Shown one piece after another: positions 1-7,772 of a stretch of 64,000 bases of DNA; positions within the stretch are counted from its first letter, which is position 1; every line of letters begins with the position of its first letter. The notes beneath the pieces were generated by a model that saw nothing but the letters and a program-made list of their open reading frames with translations, ran no database searches and was not told the origin of the DNA. This DNA comes from Sphingobacterium sp. SYP-B4668. Its GTDB lineage: Bacteria; Bacteroidota; Bacteroidia; Sphingobacteriales; Sphingobacteriaceae. The stretch is taken from contig NZ_CP115483.1 of NCBI RefSeq assembly GCF_027627455.1, forward strand, positions 3,100,001 to 3,164,000. Reading direction: 5' to 3'. The position numbers and the translations under genes were made by a program.

Positions 1-1180
1 GCGTAATCGATTGGATACTGTTCTGCTCGGTCCACAATTCCATGGTCTTTGATTTTATAAACTGTACGCTATCCCCCGTATATCCCCAATCAAATCCAAA
101 AGACTGCCTGTGCATATAGCTCGCCAATACCGTTCGATCGTCCAAGCGTTTAATCATCTTGAGATAGGTTCCATGGATATTAATGGCATCGTCCATCATT
201 CCTTCGTACAGCCCATTCTTAGAGACAAGACGTCCTTTGCAGCCCGAAAAGTGGGTTGCATCCGCTTGTGTTGTAAAGTATCGCGGATCCTTCTGCCCTC
301 GTAAACATACACTAAATCCATCCATATCTATATTTTCGGTCAGTTGGGCCAATAATCCCATTCCCTCCGCATAGTGTACCTTTACATTTTCAAAGCTTAT
401 ATTCTCCCCCTTATGTACAAATATTCCTGGTGCCGGTCTATATCCACCCCGCATCGCGATGACTGTGCCGGGGATGAGTTGTGGATTTTTCCAGTGATGG
501 GCTTTAATACGCCCGGGGGCTATTTCACTAACACCTTTGGTCCCTACCTGTAGGTCCCCGCTGTTGTACACAATACGTTTGGTATCACCCTCAAAGGCTA
601 TCCCAGAGGTCGGCCTCATCTCCCAACCTTCGCCGCTATTGTAAAAGGTGCTGTCTTGTATCTTGTAGGTCACCCATGGTGCCGTTTCGAATATAATAGT
701 ACCATTGATGCTGTCATTTTCAATAATCTTAACCTGCGCTATCTGTGGCTTTTCAAAATCGATGCTTAGATCTTTAATTTTCACCTGCTTATTGGCAATC
801 ATCGCAATAGGAAGCATGCGCCCATGGAATATCAAATCGGCCCCTTGTCCGTCCAGGGTCATCTGTTCAAAGTCTTCCAATGGAATACCGACTGTCTTGG
901 GATTGTCCTGATCATGGTTCGAAATGTAATATTCTCGCTTCACAGCACCATCCGGATGAAAGTCATATCGCCCTTTCTTGAATAGTATAACGACCGGCTG
1001 TCCATCCGCTTCTGCTTTGATTTTCTGGAGAGCGGCAATCAGCAAGGGCGTATTGTTTATACCCGTATTTGGCACCACTCCATAATTTTCCAATTTATAA
1101 CTTTTTGCTTCATCTTGCGCCATCAATCCACCTGATAAGCACAGTGTTAAAAGTATCAATAGTATATTTTTTTTGAGCAT
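1..1180 (-). CDS. Alpha-1,3-galactosidase, GH110 family (C-terminus cut by window edge)
   Basis: A frame open from the ATG at 1178-1180 to the window edge encodes about 393 residues, starting with a signal peptide (MLKKNILLILLTLC..GGLMAQ). Motifs such as GRYDFHPDG, EYYISNHDQ, LEDFEQMTLDGQGAD, DDAINIHGTYLK and FGFDWG resemble Bacteroides GH110 exo-alpha-1,3-galactosidases, which remove terminal alpha-1,3-galactose from blood-group B or alpha-Gal glycans. These enzymes are right-handed beta-helix proteins. The export signal points to the periplasm or cell surface. A direct-repeat regulatory candidate lies about 95-127 bp upstream (1275-1307). The family assignment comes from recalled motifs. 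The missing C-terminus prevents a check of catalytic residues. Confidence 0.78.
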   Translation of the reverse strand, partial: MLKKNILLILLTLCLSGGLMAQDEAKSYKLENYGVVPNTGINNTPLLIAALQKIKAEADGQPVVILFKKGRYDFHPDGAVKREYYISNHDQDNPKTVGIPLEDFEQMTLDGQGADLIFHGRMLPIAMIANKQVKIKDLSIDFEKPQIAQVKIIENDSINGTIIFETAPWVTYKIQDSTFYNSGEGWEMRPTSGIAFEGDTKRIVYNSGDLQVGTKGVSEIAPGRIKAHHWKNPQLIPGTVIAMRGGYRPAPGIFVHKGENISFENVKVHYAEGMGLLAQLTENIDMDGFSVCLRGQKDPRYFTTQADATHFSGCKGRLVSKNGLYEGMMDDAINIHGTYLKMIKRLDDRTVLASYMHRQSFGFDWGYTGDSVQFIKSKTMELWTEQNSIQSIT

Positions 1181-1274
1181 CTTAATATAAAGTAGTAGGT
1201 ATTTGTTTCAAAATCTTGTTTATTTGTCCTGGTCTACGGATTTGTAAATATAAGGATTGCTATAGGCAACTTTT

Positions 1275-1307
1275 GACGCTATATTAACGTTTGGAGACGC
1301 TATATTA
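1275..1307. promoter_or_regulatory. Twelve-bp direct repeat, 21 bp apart
   Basis: GACGCTATATTA occurs at 1275-1286 and again, identical, at 1296-1307. The 21-bp period equals two helical turns. Direct repeats with this spacing are typical targets of AraC-type or hybrid two-component DNA-binding domains. The pair lies between the divergent GH110 gene and the lipoprotein gene, nearer the GH110 start. Use as an activator site is inference. Confidence 0.5.
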
Positions 1308-1434
1308 TCCTTTTTCCACCCCAATTGAATTTATCCACTCTCATTTCCAATTTATTCCCCTATCGATTGCATTTTATAACAATTTGGTGTGTCTTTTGCT
1401 ATATCTGTATAGATAACATTCAATTGACGTCATT

Positions 1435-1920
1435 ATGAATATATTAAAAAGCATGGCATTATCGGGAGTAGCCTTTTTAGCACTCGCGAGCTGTAACGAA
1501 CAGACCACTAAATCCAGTGAACAGCGGGCAGAAAAGAACGCCATAGCACCACTAGTAGTAGCTGGCAGCTATGTCACCCCCGATTATGAAAAACGTAATG
1601 AGGGGTATGATTGGGTAGGCATCTCGGTGACCAGTACAGATAGCAGCACCATTGCTATACAAGTCCGGTCTAGAGGGGACAAGAAAAAACCAACCTGTAC
1701 CCTGGATGCAAATGCCAGTAAAATAGAGGAGGGTCTGTACCAAGCTACATTACAGGGCAAGCAAGTGTTGTTTACATTCAACACTACTTCCGTAACGGTA
1801 TCGGCAGCAAATCCAGATGATTCGGCCATCCTTAATTTTTATTGTTCGGGTGGTGCAAGCCTAGCAGGCACCTACAGCAAAACACCAGGTGCGCTGGATT
1901 CTACACAAGTGACGAAATAG
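1435..1920 (+). CDS. Small lipoprotein of unknown function
   Basis: This 161-residue protein has a lipoprotein signal (hydrophobic VAFLALASC with Cys20 as the likely lipid anchor). The mature part is hydrophilic and has two further cysteines (in PTCTLD and FYCSGG) that could form a disulfide. The pattern GSYVTPDYEKRNEGYDWVGI followed by alternating beta segments suggests a small beta-barrel domain. I do not recognise a family. It is transcribed alone, away from the GH110 gene, and is closed by a 7-bp repeat array and a strong terminator. Confidence 0.8.
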   Translation: MNILKSMALSGVAFLALASCNEQTTKSSEQRAEKNAIAPLVVAGSYVTPDYEKRNEGYDWVGISVTSTDSSTIAIQVRSRGDKKKPTCTLDANASKIEEGLYQATLQGKQVLFTFNTTSVTVSAANPDDSAILNFYCSGGASLAGTYSKTPGALDSTQVTK

Positions 1921-1955
1921 TATTTAGTATTTAGTATTTAGTATTTAGTATTTAG
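1921..1955. repeat. Five tandem copies of TATTTAG
   Basis: Five perfect copies of the 7-mer TATTTAG directly follow the stop codon of the lipoprotein gene. Each unit contains a TAG, so stops occur in all three forward frames. Perfect short arrays like this change length easily by slippage. Confidence 0.95.
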
Positions 1956-1960
1956 GTGGA

Positions 1961-2003
1961 ACAAGAGTGGGTCGAATTAGTTTTTGCCCACTCTTGTTTT
2001 TTT
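1961..2003 (+). terminator. Rho-independent terminator of the lipoprotein gene
   Basis: A perfect 11-bp stem (ACAAGAGTGGG at 1961-1971 with CCCACTCTTGT at 1987-1997) has a 15-nt loop and runs into a T tract (1997-2003). Confidence 0.9.
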
Positions 2004-2121
2004 GATATTACTCTCTTTTTCTTCACTTTCTGATTGTTCCTTTTCTCGAAAAAGGAGCGCAACATTTTCTACTGAATATGCGACCACTCCCTGACACACT
2101 TACTACATTATAAATAATTCG

Positions 2122-4794
2122 TTATTCTACCCTATATGTATAGTCCTTCACCACGTTTAGCTTTTGTATGGCTGGGTGCTGGCCTTTTATGCGATCAACA
2201 TTATCCTCCAAAAAGATATTATCGGTCGATGGACCGAAGCCTTTAATACGAAGAGTTAAGGGATTCCCCTGGAGTTGCTCTTTATGCCGTGATACCCCCA
2301 GTACCCATGGGGTACCGTCGTTGTAGCAATCGGTAGATGGCTCAGGACCAATATAAGCAGTAGCGACGTCTCCATAAAAACTTACTTCCAAACGCACTTC
2401 GTTATCCAAGTCCGCTAGGTCGGGCAAGCTAAATTCAAATAACCCTAACCGTTCTTCAGCTGCATATGCTGCGGGCTTAGCTTTGCCCTCCAACTTTTGT
2501 ACCGGCTGCTGTCCGTCGCTCAACCATGTATCGTCGGTGTTCCAGACCTTACGCACCCCATTTTTATACAAAATCTCTATTTCTGCCACGACATTGGGGG
2601 ATCCACCTTCGGATTCAAATCGAATTGTATTACTCCCCGACAGCAATTGTCCCTTTACATCCCCTTTACTATACTCTCCTAAAGAGCTCAACTGCACTTC
2701 CTTATCGTTCCACAAAACACTTACCTTCATATCTGATCTGCACCGCAGCGTTGCTTCCACCACCTCGGATAGCGAAGTTCCATCAAATGTCTTGCTAATA
2801 GATTTACCTTGAGTGGCCTGTATCCAGGTCGCATGGTGCATGGGGCTAAGTGTCACGTATGAGGTCTTAGGTGTTTTTTCCTTTTGGCTATGGTAGTTCA
2901 TCTCTACAAATCTTTTTTTGTCACGCGCATGATAAAGCGCAATATGTTGCGTCGGCAGCTCTGCTGTAATCTGGATCTTATTATCATTGACTACCAAAGA
3001 AGAAGTTGTAAGGGCTACAAACTCCTGACTATCTTGTTGTCCCTTCCAAATGTGATCTGACTGTTCCTGTGTCAGGGTCACCAATAAAATTTGTTGTCCG
3101 TCCTCTTTCGTAATCGTGACAACCGATTCTTTTCCTGGAACGACATCCGATATGAAATAACCGTCTTTCTCCTTTGTCACTTTCGCTTCATGAGCCGTCA
3201 CAGTCTTCACACCTTTTGCCTCAATCAGGTACTCTGTAGCTATTGCATCATCTTCAAAAAAGAAATAAGTCTTCACCTTACCTTCCTGATGTGTGGTGAT
3301 GGGTTGTGCCGTGCCATATTTCAAGGTTACACCCTTCATGTCTAAGTTAAACGGCCATAAAAAGTAAGATTTATTGACGATAGACACCGGTTTACGTGGG
3401 AAGGTCAAATCTTCGTTTTTGAGCTTTAGCTTGAACTGCACCCCATCATATTGTGGTCTGTCGTATCGATACAGATGGTTCGAAACAAAAAGATAGCCCG
3501 CTTGGCCATCCGACCGAACAGACCACTGCAGATTGTTCCTATCCTTATTACTGATCGGAAGATATGCCAACATTGGCGCTAATTTCGAACCGAAGTCATT
3601 CATGAAATAGTTCAACTTTTTGGTTTCTTTCATCACGACACCCAGTGTCCCAAATTCGCGGATAGGTGCTTGATAGTCGTAGCCGAAATATGGACCTGTA
3701 CCGTACGTATCCTTTTCCCCCTTAGGGTTGGTCCCCCCTACATACATGTAGTAGCCCATGAGATTTACCCCCGTTCCTAAGCGTAGATTGATATTCTCTC
3801 CCGCCATCCCCTCCGGTACGACCGCTCTCCTTCGGTAGAATGTTGGCGCTCCGACTCCAATCTCGCAGGTAAAGAATGGTGAATCGCTTTTGGACCCGTC
3901 AAAAGACTCGACGCCCCCCTCAATCTTGATGATATCCGTCCCAATATTATCAGAAAGCCTATTGTAGGTAAAGTATTCAAAGTTAGTCGCTTCAGTCATT
4001 TTTCCATGATTGGTCACCCAGGGCGTCTCGATATAAAAGCCAGCATAGGGCACTATTTCCCCTTTTGGGTATTCGCTATCCATCCAATGCGTCATGGTGT
4101 AAAGAGGCACATCAAGCCCCACCTCAAGTGCCATTTTCTTAAGGTTCATTAGATGAGAGATGACCAATCCTTGCTTGACAAATTCGTTCTCCAGCTGTAC
4201 CGCCATGATTGGCCCCCCATCCTTATACAACAACCCTTGCACTTGGTTATAGACACTTTCATACCATTTACGCGAATAGTTTAAGTAAATTGGGTCATTA
4301 CTCCTGGTTACAAGTGCTTTATTATCAACAATCCACTGTGGAAGAGCACCGTTCCTTATCTCCGCGTTACAATAAGGACCAATACGAATGTGCACCTTTA
4401 AGTCCAGCTCTGCACATAATTTTATAAAATGTCTCAAGTCATGATTACCCTTCCAGTTTTGCTGACCTTCGACCTCTTCATGTAGGCTCCACATCACATA
4501 GGTGGAGACCATGTTGACTCCAGAAGCTTTCATCTTCAATAGCGCATCCCACCAAAAGCGACGGTCCATACGCACATAGTGAAATTCGCCCATGACCGGA
4601 AGGACAGGTTTCCCTGCTTCCTCCATGTAGATATTATTGATCCGAATTTCCTTACCCTTGGGACCGAAACTTTGCTTATTCAAATAACTTAATGGATGGG
4701 CATTCACATTTTTTAAATCCATCTGATATTGTGCCATTGCCACCAAGCTAGACAGAAGAGCCATCAGTGTGAGTGTGATGTATCTGTATTTCAT
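2122..4794 (-). CDS. Beta-galactosidase, GH35 family, secreted
   Basis: This 890-residue protein starts with a signal peptide (cleavage likely after VAMA). The N-terminal half is a GH35 TIM barrel: GEFHYVRMDRRFWWDALLKMK, IGPYCNAEIRNG, QLENEF with acid/base Glu204 after Asn203, and TCEIGVG with probable nucleophile Glu311. The rest (about 430-890) is beta-rich, as in other GH35 beta-galactosidases with accessory jelly-roll domains. It should remove terminal beta-linked galactose in the periplasm. It lies downstream of the EEP, GH101-like and phosphatase relics on the same strand and probably was the last gene of their operon. It appears intact, but its original promoter may be lost because an IS element now sits upstream. 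Confidence 0.92.
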   Translation of the reverse strand: MKYRYITLTLMALLSSLVAMAQYQMDLKNVNAHPLSYLNKQSFGPKGKEIRINNIYMEEAGKPVLPVMGEFHYVRMDRRFWWDALLKMKASGVNMVSTYVMWSLHEEVEGQQNWKGNHDLRHFIKLCAELDLKVHIRIGPYCNAEIRNGALPQWIVDNKALVTRSNDPIYLNYSRKWYESVYNQVQGLLYKDGGPIMAVQLENEFVKQGLVISHLMNLKKMALEVGLDVPLYTMTHWMDSEYPKGEIVPYAGFYIETPWVTNHGKMTEATNFEYFTYNRLSDNIGTDIIKIEGGVESFDGSKSDSPFFTCEIGVGAPTFYRRRAVVPEGMAGENINLRLGTGVNLMGYYMYVGGTNPKGEKDTYGTGPYFGYDYQAPIREFGTLGVVMKETKKLNYFMNDFGSKLAPMLAYLPISNKDRNNLQWSVRSDGQAGYLFVSNHLYRYDRPQYDGVQFKLKLKNEDLTFPRKPVSIVNKSYFLWPFNLDMKGVTLKYGTAQPITTHQEGKVKTYFFFEDDAIATEYLIEAKGVKTVTAHEAKVTKEKDGYFISDVVPGKESVVTITKEDGQQILLVTLTQEQSDHIWKGQQDSQEFVALTTSSLVVNDNKIQITAELPTQHIALYHARDKKRFVEMNYHSQKEKTPKTSYVTLSPMHHATWIQATQGKSISKTFDGTSLSEVVEATLRCRSDMKVSVLWNDKEVQLSSLGEYSKGDVKGQLLSGSNTIRFESEGGSPNVVAEIEILYKNGVRKVWNTDDTWLSDGQQPVQKLEGKAKPAAYAAEERLGLFEFSLPDLADLDNEVRLEVSFYGDVATAYIGPEPSTDCYNDGTPWVLGVSRHKEQLQGNPLTLRIKGFGPSTDNIFLEDNVDRIKGQHPAIQKLNVVKDYTYRVE

Positions 4795-4876
4795 TGTTGT
4801 TAAATAAATATTAGTTGCTTATTTACGTCTTGATTTATTTCATGTAGCGACTGATTTGCCTCAATCTTTCCTGGTG

Positions 4877-5060
4877 TTATCGTAGTTTCAAATCGGCTAC
4901 CACAGGAAAATGATCTGAAGGGAATAACCCGCGGTATGTATCTGTCAGAATAGCATACCTTTTTACCTGAGCTAATTTTATAAAATCTCTTCTTCTTGAA
5001 TTCATAATGACGATCATGTCTTTCGCATCTACCGCTCCCATTGGCAGAACAATCCTCCAA
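4877..5060 (-). pseudogene. C-terminal relic of an endonuclease/exonuclease/phosphatase-family protein
   Basis: In the frame ending at the TAA at 4877-4879 the sequence reads ..VKRYAILTDTYRG.FPSDHFPVVADL.., the usual C-terminus of secreted EEP-superfamily hydrolases; SDHFP carries the catalytic His. Only about 60 codons remain. They are preceded immediately by the 3' end of the GH101-like fragment, with no room for the 200 or more residues the family normally has. I read this as a deletion remnant. The frame upstream of the motif no longer looks like the family. Confidence 0.72.
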
Positions 5061-5078
5061 GGGGTGTAGCTAAGTTGA

Positions 5079-5989
5079 TTAATCCTTAGGTTTGATGAGG
5101 TATGGAATTCCCCCTTCCATTCTCAGTTGAAATGTTCCATTCACGATATTAACCTCTCCTACTGCCTGTAAGCCAACCGCATCCACCTTGTAGAGGGTTA
5201 CAGTATGCACACCATCCCACTCCTTCGGCAATTTTCTTTTCAGCAATTGTGCTTTATTGCTATATAGACCTATCTGCTTCTCCTCTTGCCATACGATTGG
5301 GAAGAAAACGGTGTTATGATTCCGCAGGAGTAAATCCTGCTGACGTACTGTACTATCCCCCATGCTCACCTCCACATTATGGTCGTAATACGCGACCCTA
5401 CTCTTACCCTTGCCATCTACCCTCAATCGGGTTAATCGATTTAAAAAAGCATATTGGAGAAAATTGAGGTAAAAATCCCTATTGAAATCAGATATCCATT
5501 CATTCTGAACGATAGCAGCTGGTTTTCTTGGGAAGATATTCTCACCGTACATACTTGTTCCAAACAGAAATTCAAGATCAAATTCGCTCTGTTTCAAATC
5601 CGGATTAAGATGTCCACCCGTTACCAATCTTGCAGGGTCGTTCATATAGTCCTGTTGAGTACGTCTATTAAAATGCCAGTAGTAAGGCACCCGTCCCCGC
5701 ATGTAGTCCATCACCCATTCCGTTGTGGGGTCTATCCCCTTGCTTAGCCAGTAATCGGCTACTTTTTTTTGGTATTCAATCTCGAGCGTCTTGCTTTCGC
5801 CATGGCCTTCACTTTCTCGTGCTATCCACGCATCTAGGTGTATTGTCCCACCATCCCGAAGCACCGGAGCAATGGACAATAACGAATCTATACGCTTCTG
5901 CGCCCATCCACTTTCCCACTCTCTTTTGTAATTGATATGATAAGCCTTCCGATTGTTATAATTGCCAATAACTGGAGTTGCTACCTTTG
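5079..5989 (-). pseudogene. 3' fragment of a GH101-like glycosidase, truncated by the IS element
   Basis: About 303 residues from the left IS end to the stop at 5079. They begin inside a TIM barrel (HINYKREWESGWAQKRIDSLL, GTIHLDAWIAR, GIDPTTEWVMDY) and end in a beta domain. The layout (a YKREWESG strand, then a HLDA motif, then a distal beta-sandwich) resembles endo-alpha-N-acetylgalactosaminidases (GH101), which release core-1 O-glycans. GH129 or an unnamed family is possible. The first 128 codons of the longer open frame here (up to 6353) are only the antisense of the transposase. The true N-terminus is absent from the window. Confidence 0.6.
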
Positions 5990-6004
5990 AGTAGAGACAT
6001 TTTA
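5990..6004. repeat. Left terminal inverted repeat of the IS3 element
   Basis: Fifteen bases AGTAGAGACATTTTA, exactly complementary to 7206-7220. The GH101-like reading frame is lost here. Confidence 0.88.
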
Positions 6005-6033
6005 TAGAGCAGATTTGAAATGTAATTTTAAAT

Positions 6034-6345
6034 TTGACTAATATGAAACACAGGGTATTTGATGATGAATTCAAAAAGATGGCCGTTGAATTGTCCAGAT
6101 TAAAGAATTCGGTAAAGGAAGCAGCTATTGAGCTGGATTTGGATCCTTCAAGACTAAGTAAATGGCGTAATAATCCAGCTTTCAATGGAGGTAAGATCAT
6201 GATGGATATAATAGGTCTTAGTGAAGAGCAGATGGAAATCAGGAGATTGAAAAAGGCACTAAAGAATGCCGAACTGGAACGTGATATATTAAAAAAGGTA
6301 GTAGGCATCTTCTCCAAGGGAGACGGGAGGTATACAGATTTATAG
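6034..6345 (+). CDS. IS3-family transposase OrfA
   Basis: A 103-residue helix-turn-helix protein of the HTH_Tnp_1 type (MKHRVFDDEFKKMAVELS, then KEAAIELDLDPSRLSKWR). It is followed by a leucine-zipper-like helix (EEQMEIRRLKKALKNAELERDILKK), typical of IS3 OrfA. It binds the terminal repeats and forms the N-terminal part of the OrfAB transposase made by frameshifting. It stops at 6343-6345, downstream of the slippery run. Confidence 0.94.
   Translation: MTNMKHRVFDDEFKKMAVELSRLKNSVKEAAIELDLDPSRLSKWRNNPAFNGGKIMMDIIGLSEEQMEIRRLKKALKNAELERDILKKVVGIFSKGDGRYTDL
6291..6297 (+). promoter_or_regulatory. Programmed -1 frameshift heptamer (A AAA AAG)
   Basis: In the orfA frame the codons TTA-AAA-AAG contain the heptamer A AAA AAG, a classic -1 slippery site. 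After a -1 shift the frame reads G S R H L L Q G R R E V Y R F I A D H without a stop straight into orfB. The downstream stretch YPVEKM is the conserved N-terminus of IS3 OrfB. Confidence 0.82.
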
Positions 6346-6377
6346 CTGATCATAAATCAATTTACCCCGTAGAGAAG

Positions 6378-7208
6378 ATGTCGTTATTTTTTGGGATTAC
6401 CAGTAGTGCCTATTATAAATGGTCCAAAGATCCAGTAGGTTTCTGGCAACGGCAGAACGCCGAACTGTTGGATAAGCTCAAAGTAGTGTATTCAATGAGC
6501 AAGGGGCGTTATGGCAGTCCGAGAATAACCAAGGAATTAAATGCGGAAGGTGTAAAAGTATCACGTCCACGGATAGCCAAGCTGATGAGTAGAAATGGTA
6601 TAAAAAGTATAGTGAAGCGAAGATACAGGGTTACCACCAATTCCAACCACCTTTATCCAGTAAACACAAACCTGCTGCTGAGGGATTTCAGCACCACTGG
6701 CATTGGTGAGAAATGGGTAAGTGATATTACCTATATCAGAACTAGTGAGGGCTGGCTCTACCTGACGATAATAATGGACCTGGCGGATCGAAAAATAATT
6801 GGCTGGAGCATGGATAATAGTATGAGTGCCAGTTCAACTGTTGTACACGCATGGAAAATGGCTATAAAAAACAGACCGTTGCACTGTGAACTCATTTTTC
6901 ACAGTGACAGAGGTATCCAATATGCCAGCAATGAGTTCCGTAGATGCTTTAAAGGTCTGCCAGTATTGCAAAGTATGTCAAGAAAAGGAAACTGTTGGGA
7001 TAATGCCGTTGCAGAAAGCTTCTTCAAAACCTTAAAAACAGAAATGGTATACCACAGAAAATTTAAAACCAGGGCACAGGCAAAACTTGAACTGTTTGAT
7101 TATATCGAAGTATGGTACAATAGAAAAAGAAGACATTCATCAATCGATTACCTAACGCCAGTTCAGGCTGAAAAAGAAATGATGAAAAATAAAACAGAAG
7201 CTGCTTAA
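6378..7208 (+). CDS. IS3-family transposase OrfB (DDE integrase domain)
   Basis: This 276-residue open frame carries the IS3/retroviral integrase core: Asp116 in VSDITYI, Asp177 in HSDRGIQY and Glu213 in NCWDNAVAESFF, giving the D-D-(35)-E spacing. HTH_21-type sequence (KGRYGSPRITKEL) precedes the core. The frame is open back to 6297 and is probably translated mainly as the OrfAB fusion, so the ATG at 6378 is only nominal. No inactivating change is visible and the element may still be mobile. Confidence 0.94.
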   Translation: MSLFFGITSSAYYKWSKDPVGFWQRQNAELLDKLKVVYSMSKGRYGSPRITKELNAEGVKVSRPRIAKLMSRNGIKSIVKRRYRVTTNSNHLYPVNTNLLLRDFSTTGIGEKWVSDITYIRTSEGWLYLTIIMDLADRKIIGWSMDNSMSASSTVVHAWKMAIKNRPLHCELIFHSDRGIQYASNEFRRCFKGLPVLQSMSRKGNCWDNAVAESFFKTLKTEMVYHRKFKTRAQAKLELFDYIEVWYNRKRRHSSIDYLTPVQAEKEMMKNKTEAA

Positions 7209-7220
7209 AATGTCTCTACT
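7206..7220. repeat. Right terminal inverted repeat of the IS3 element
   Basis: TAAAATGTCTCTACT, the exact complement of the left repeat. It overlaps the orfB stop codon region (TAA at 7206-7208). Confidence 0.88.
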
Positions 7221-7358
7221 TGTTTATTGCAATTCCACTTCGACAGAGACTCCATCCAGGGCAATCATCACCACTCTTTTGGCCTTTGGACCTGCAGCAA
7301 AAGACAGTAAGACATTGCATAGCACGGCCACGATTGTAATTGTTAATCCTTTTCTCAT
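7221..7358 (-). pseudogene. 5' fragment of an alkaline-phosphatase-superfamily protein, truncated by the IS element
   Basis: From the ATG at 7356-7358 the frame gives a signal peptide (MRKGLTITIVAVLCNVLLSF) followed by KAKRVVMIALDGVSVE. This is the metal-binding Asp segment that opens nucleotide pyrophosphatase/phosphodiesterase and sulfatase-like proteins. After 46 codons it meets a TAA at the IS edge. The remainder of the protein is not found on the other side of the element, where a GH101-like fragment begins instead. Confidence 0.66.
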
Positions 7359-7424
7359 TTGTATTTTACTTAAATAGATTTGTTATTCACGATCATAATG
7401 GTTTTCATGCGCTACAACCCTCCC

Positions 7425-7454
7425 AACTAGTACAAGGATATCCTTTTGCTAGTT
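7425..7454. promoter_or_regulatory. Thirty-bp interrupted palindrome, operator candidate
   Basis: AACTAG-tac-AAGGATATCCTT-ttg-CTAGTT has perfect two-fold symmetry in both the 12-bp core and the outer 6-bp arms. It lies 67 bp upstream of the truncated phosphatase-like gene, where an operator for the original operon would be expected. The identity of any binding protein is unknown. Confidence 0.45.
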
Positions 7455-7772
7455 TAGCTCTTCACGCAACTCAAAAATATAAACATAATTTTAATATTTG
7501 TAAACTTATATATTAATTTTACATAATCATTCAAAATGCACCTACCCAACCTATGTAATAATTTAGAGAGACTAAACCACAACATCTAGACATGAGAGTC
7601 TTGTGTACGGAGAAATGCGATTTGCGTAATGAGCTTCAGATAACGAATCGTAACTTCCTTGAATAAAACCCATTAAACCCTTCTAAGAGACTTCAAGATC
7701 CCGCTCGCAACAATATTGCTCAAGTCAAAACAATGTCGCAAATCGCCTGTAAATGCGTTAATATCAAAAGTA
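7455..7772. other. Non-coding stretch, AT-rich
   Basis: No convincing reading frame, hairpin terminator or RNA gene was seen between the palindrome and the repeat-containing ORF. An AT-rich patch lies around 7478-7530. Confidence 0.5.

Larger units (their letters stand above)
5990..7220 (+). mobile_element. IS3-family insertion sequence, complete
   Basis: A 1,231-bp element is bounded by inverted repeats AGTAGAGACATTTTA (5990-6004) and its complement (7206-7220). The similarity extends inward (AGCAG) if a 2-bp gap is allowed. It carries overlapping orfA and orfB in the usual IS3 arrangement with an A6G slippery run. No clear target-site duplication is visible (left flank ends CTTTG, right flank starts TGTTT). 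The two flanks belong to different truncated genes, which suggests a deletion or recombination after insertion. Confidence 0.92.

Noticed and set aside
20..911. Plus-strand ORFs in the first kilobase
   Set aside because: They are shadows of the minus-strand GH110 gene, which has a long uninterrupted frame with family motifs.
3777..3980. Short minus-strand ORF inside the GH35 gene
   Set aside because: It overlaps the beta-galactosidase in another frame, has no domain and no ribosome binding site.
5079..6353. A single 424-residue protein
   Set aside because: The first 128 codons are the antisense strand of the IS3 transposase orfA. Only the part below 5990 is a real (truncated) gene.
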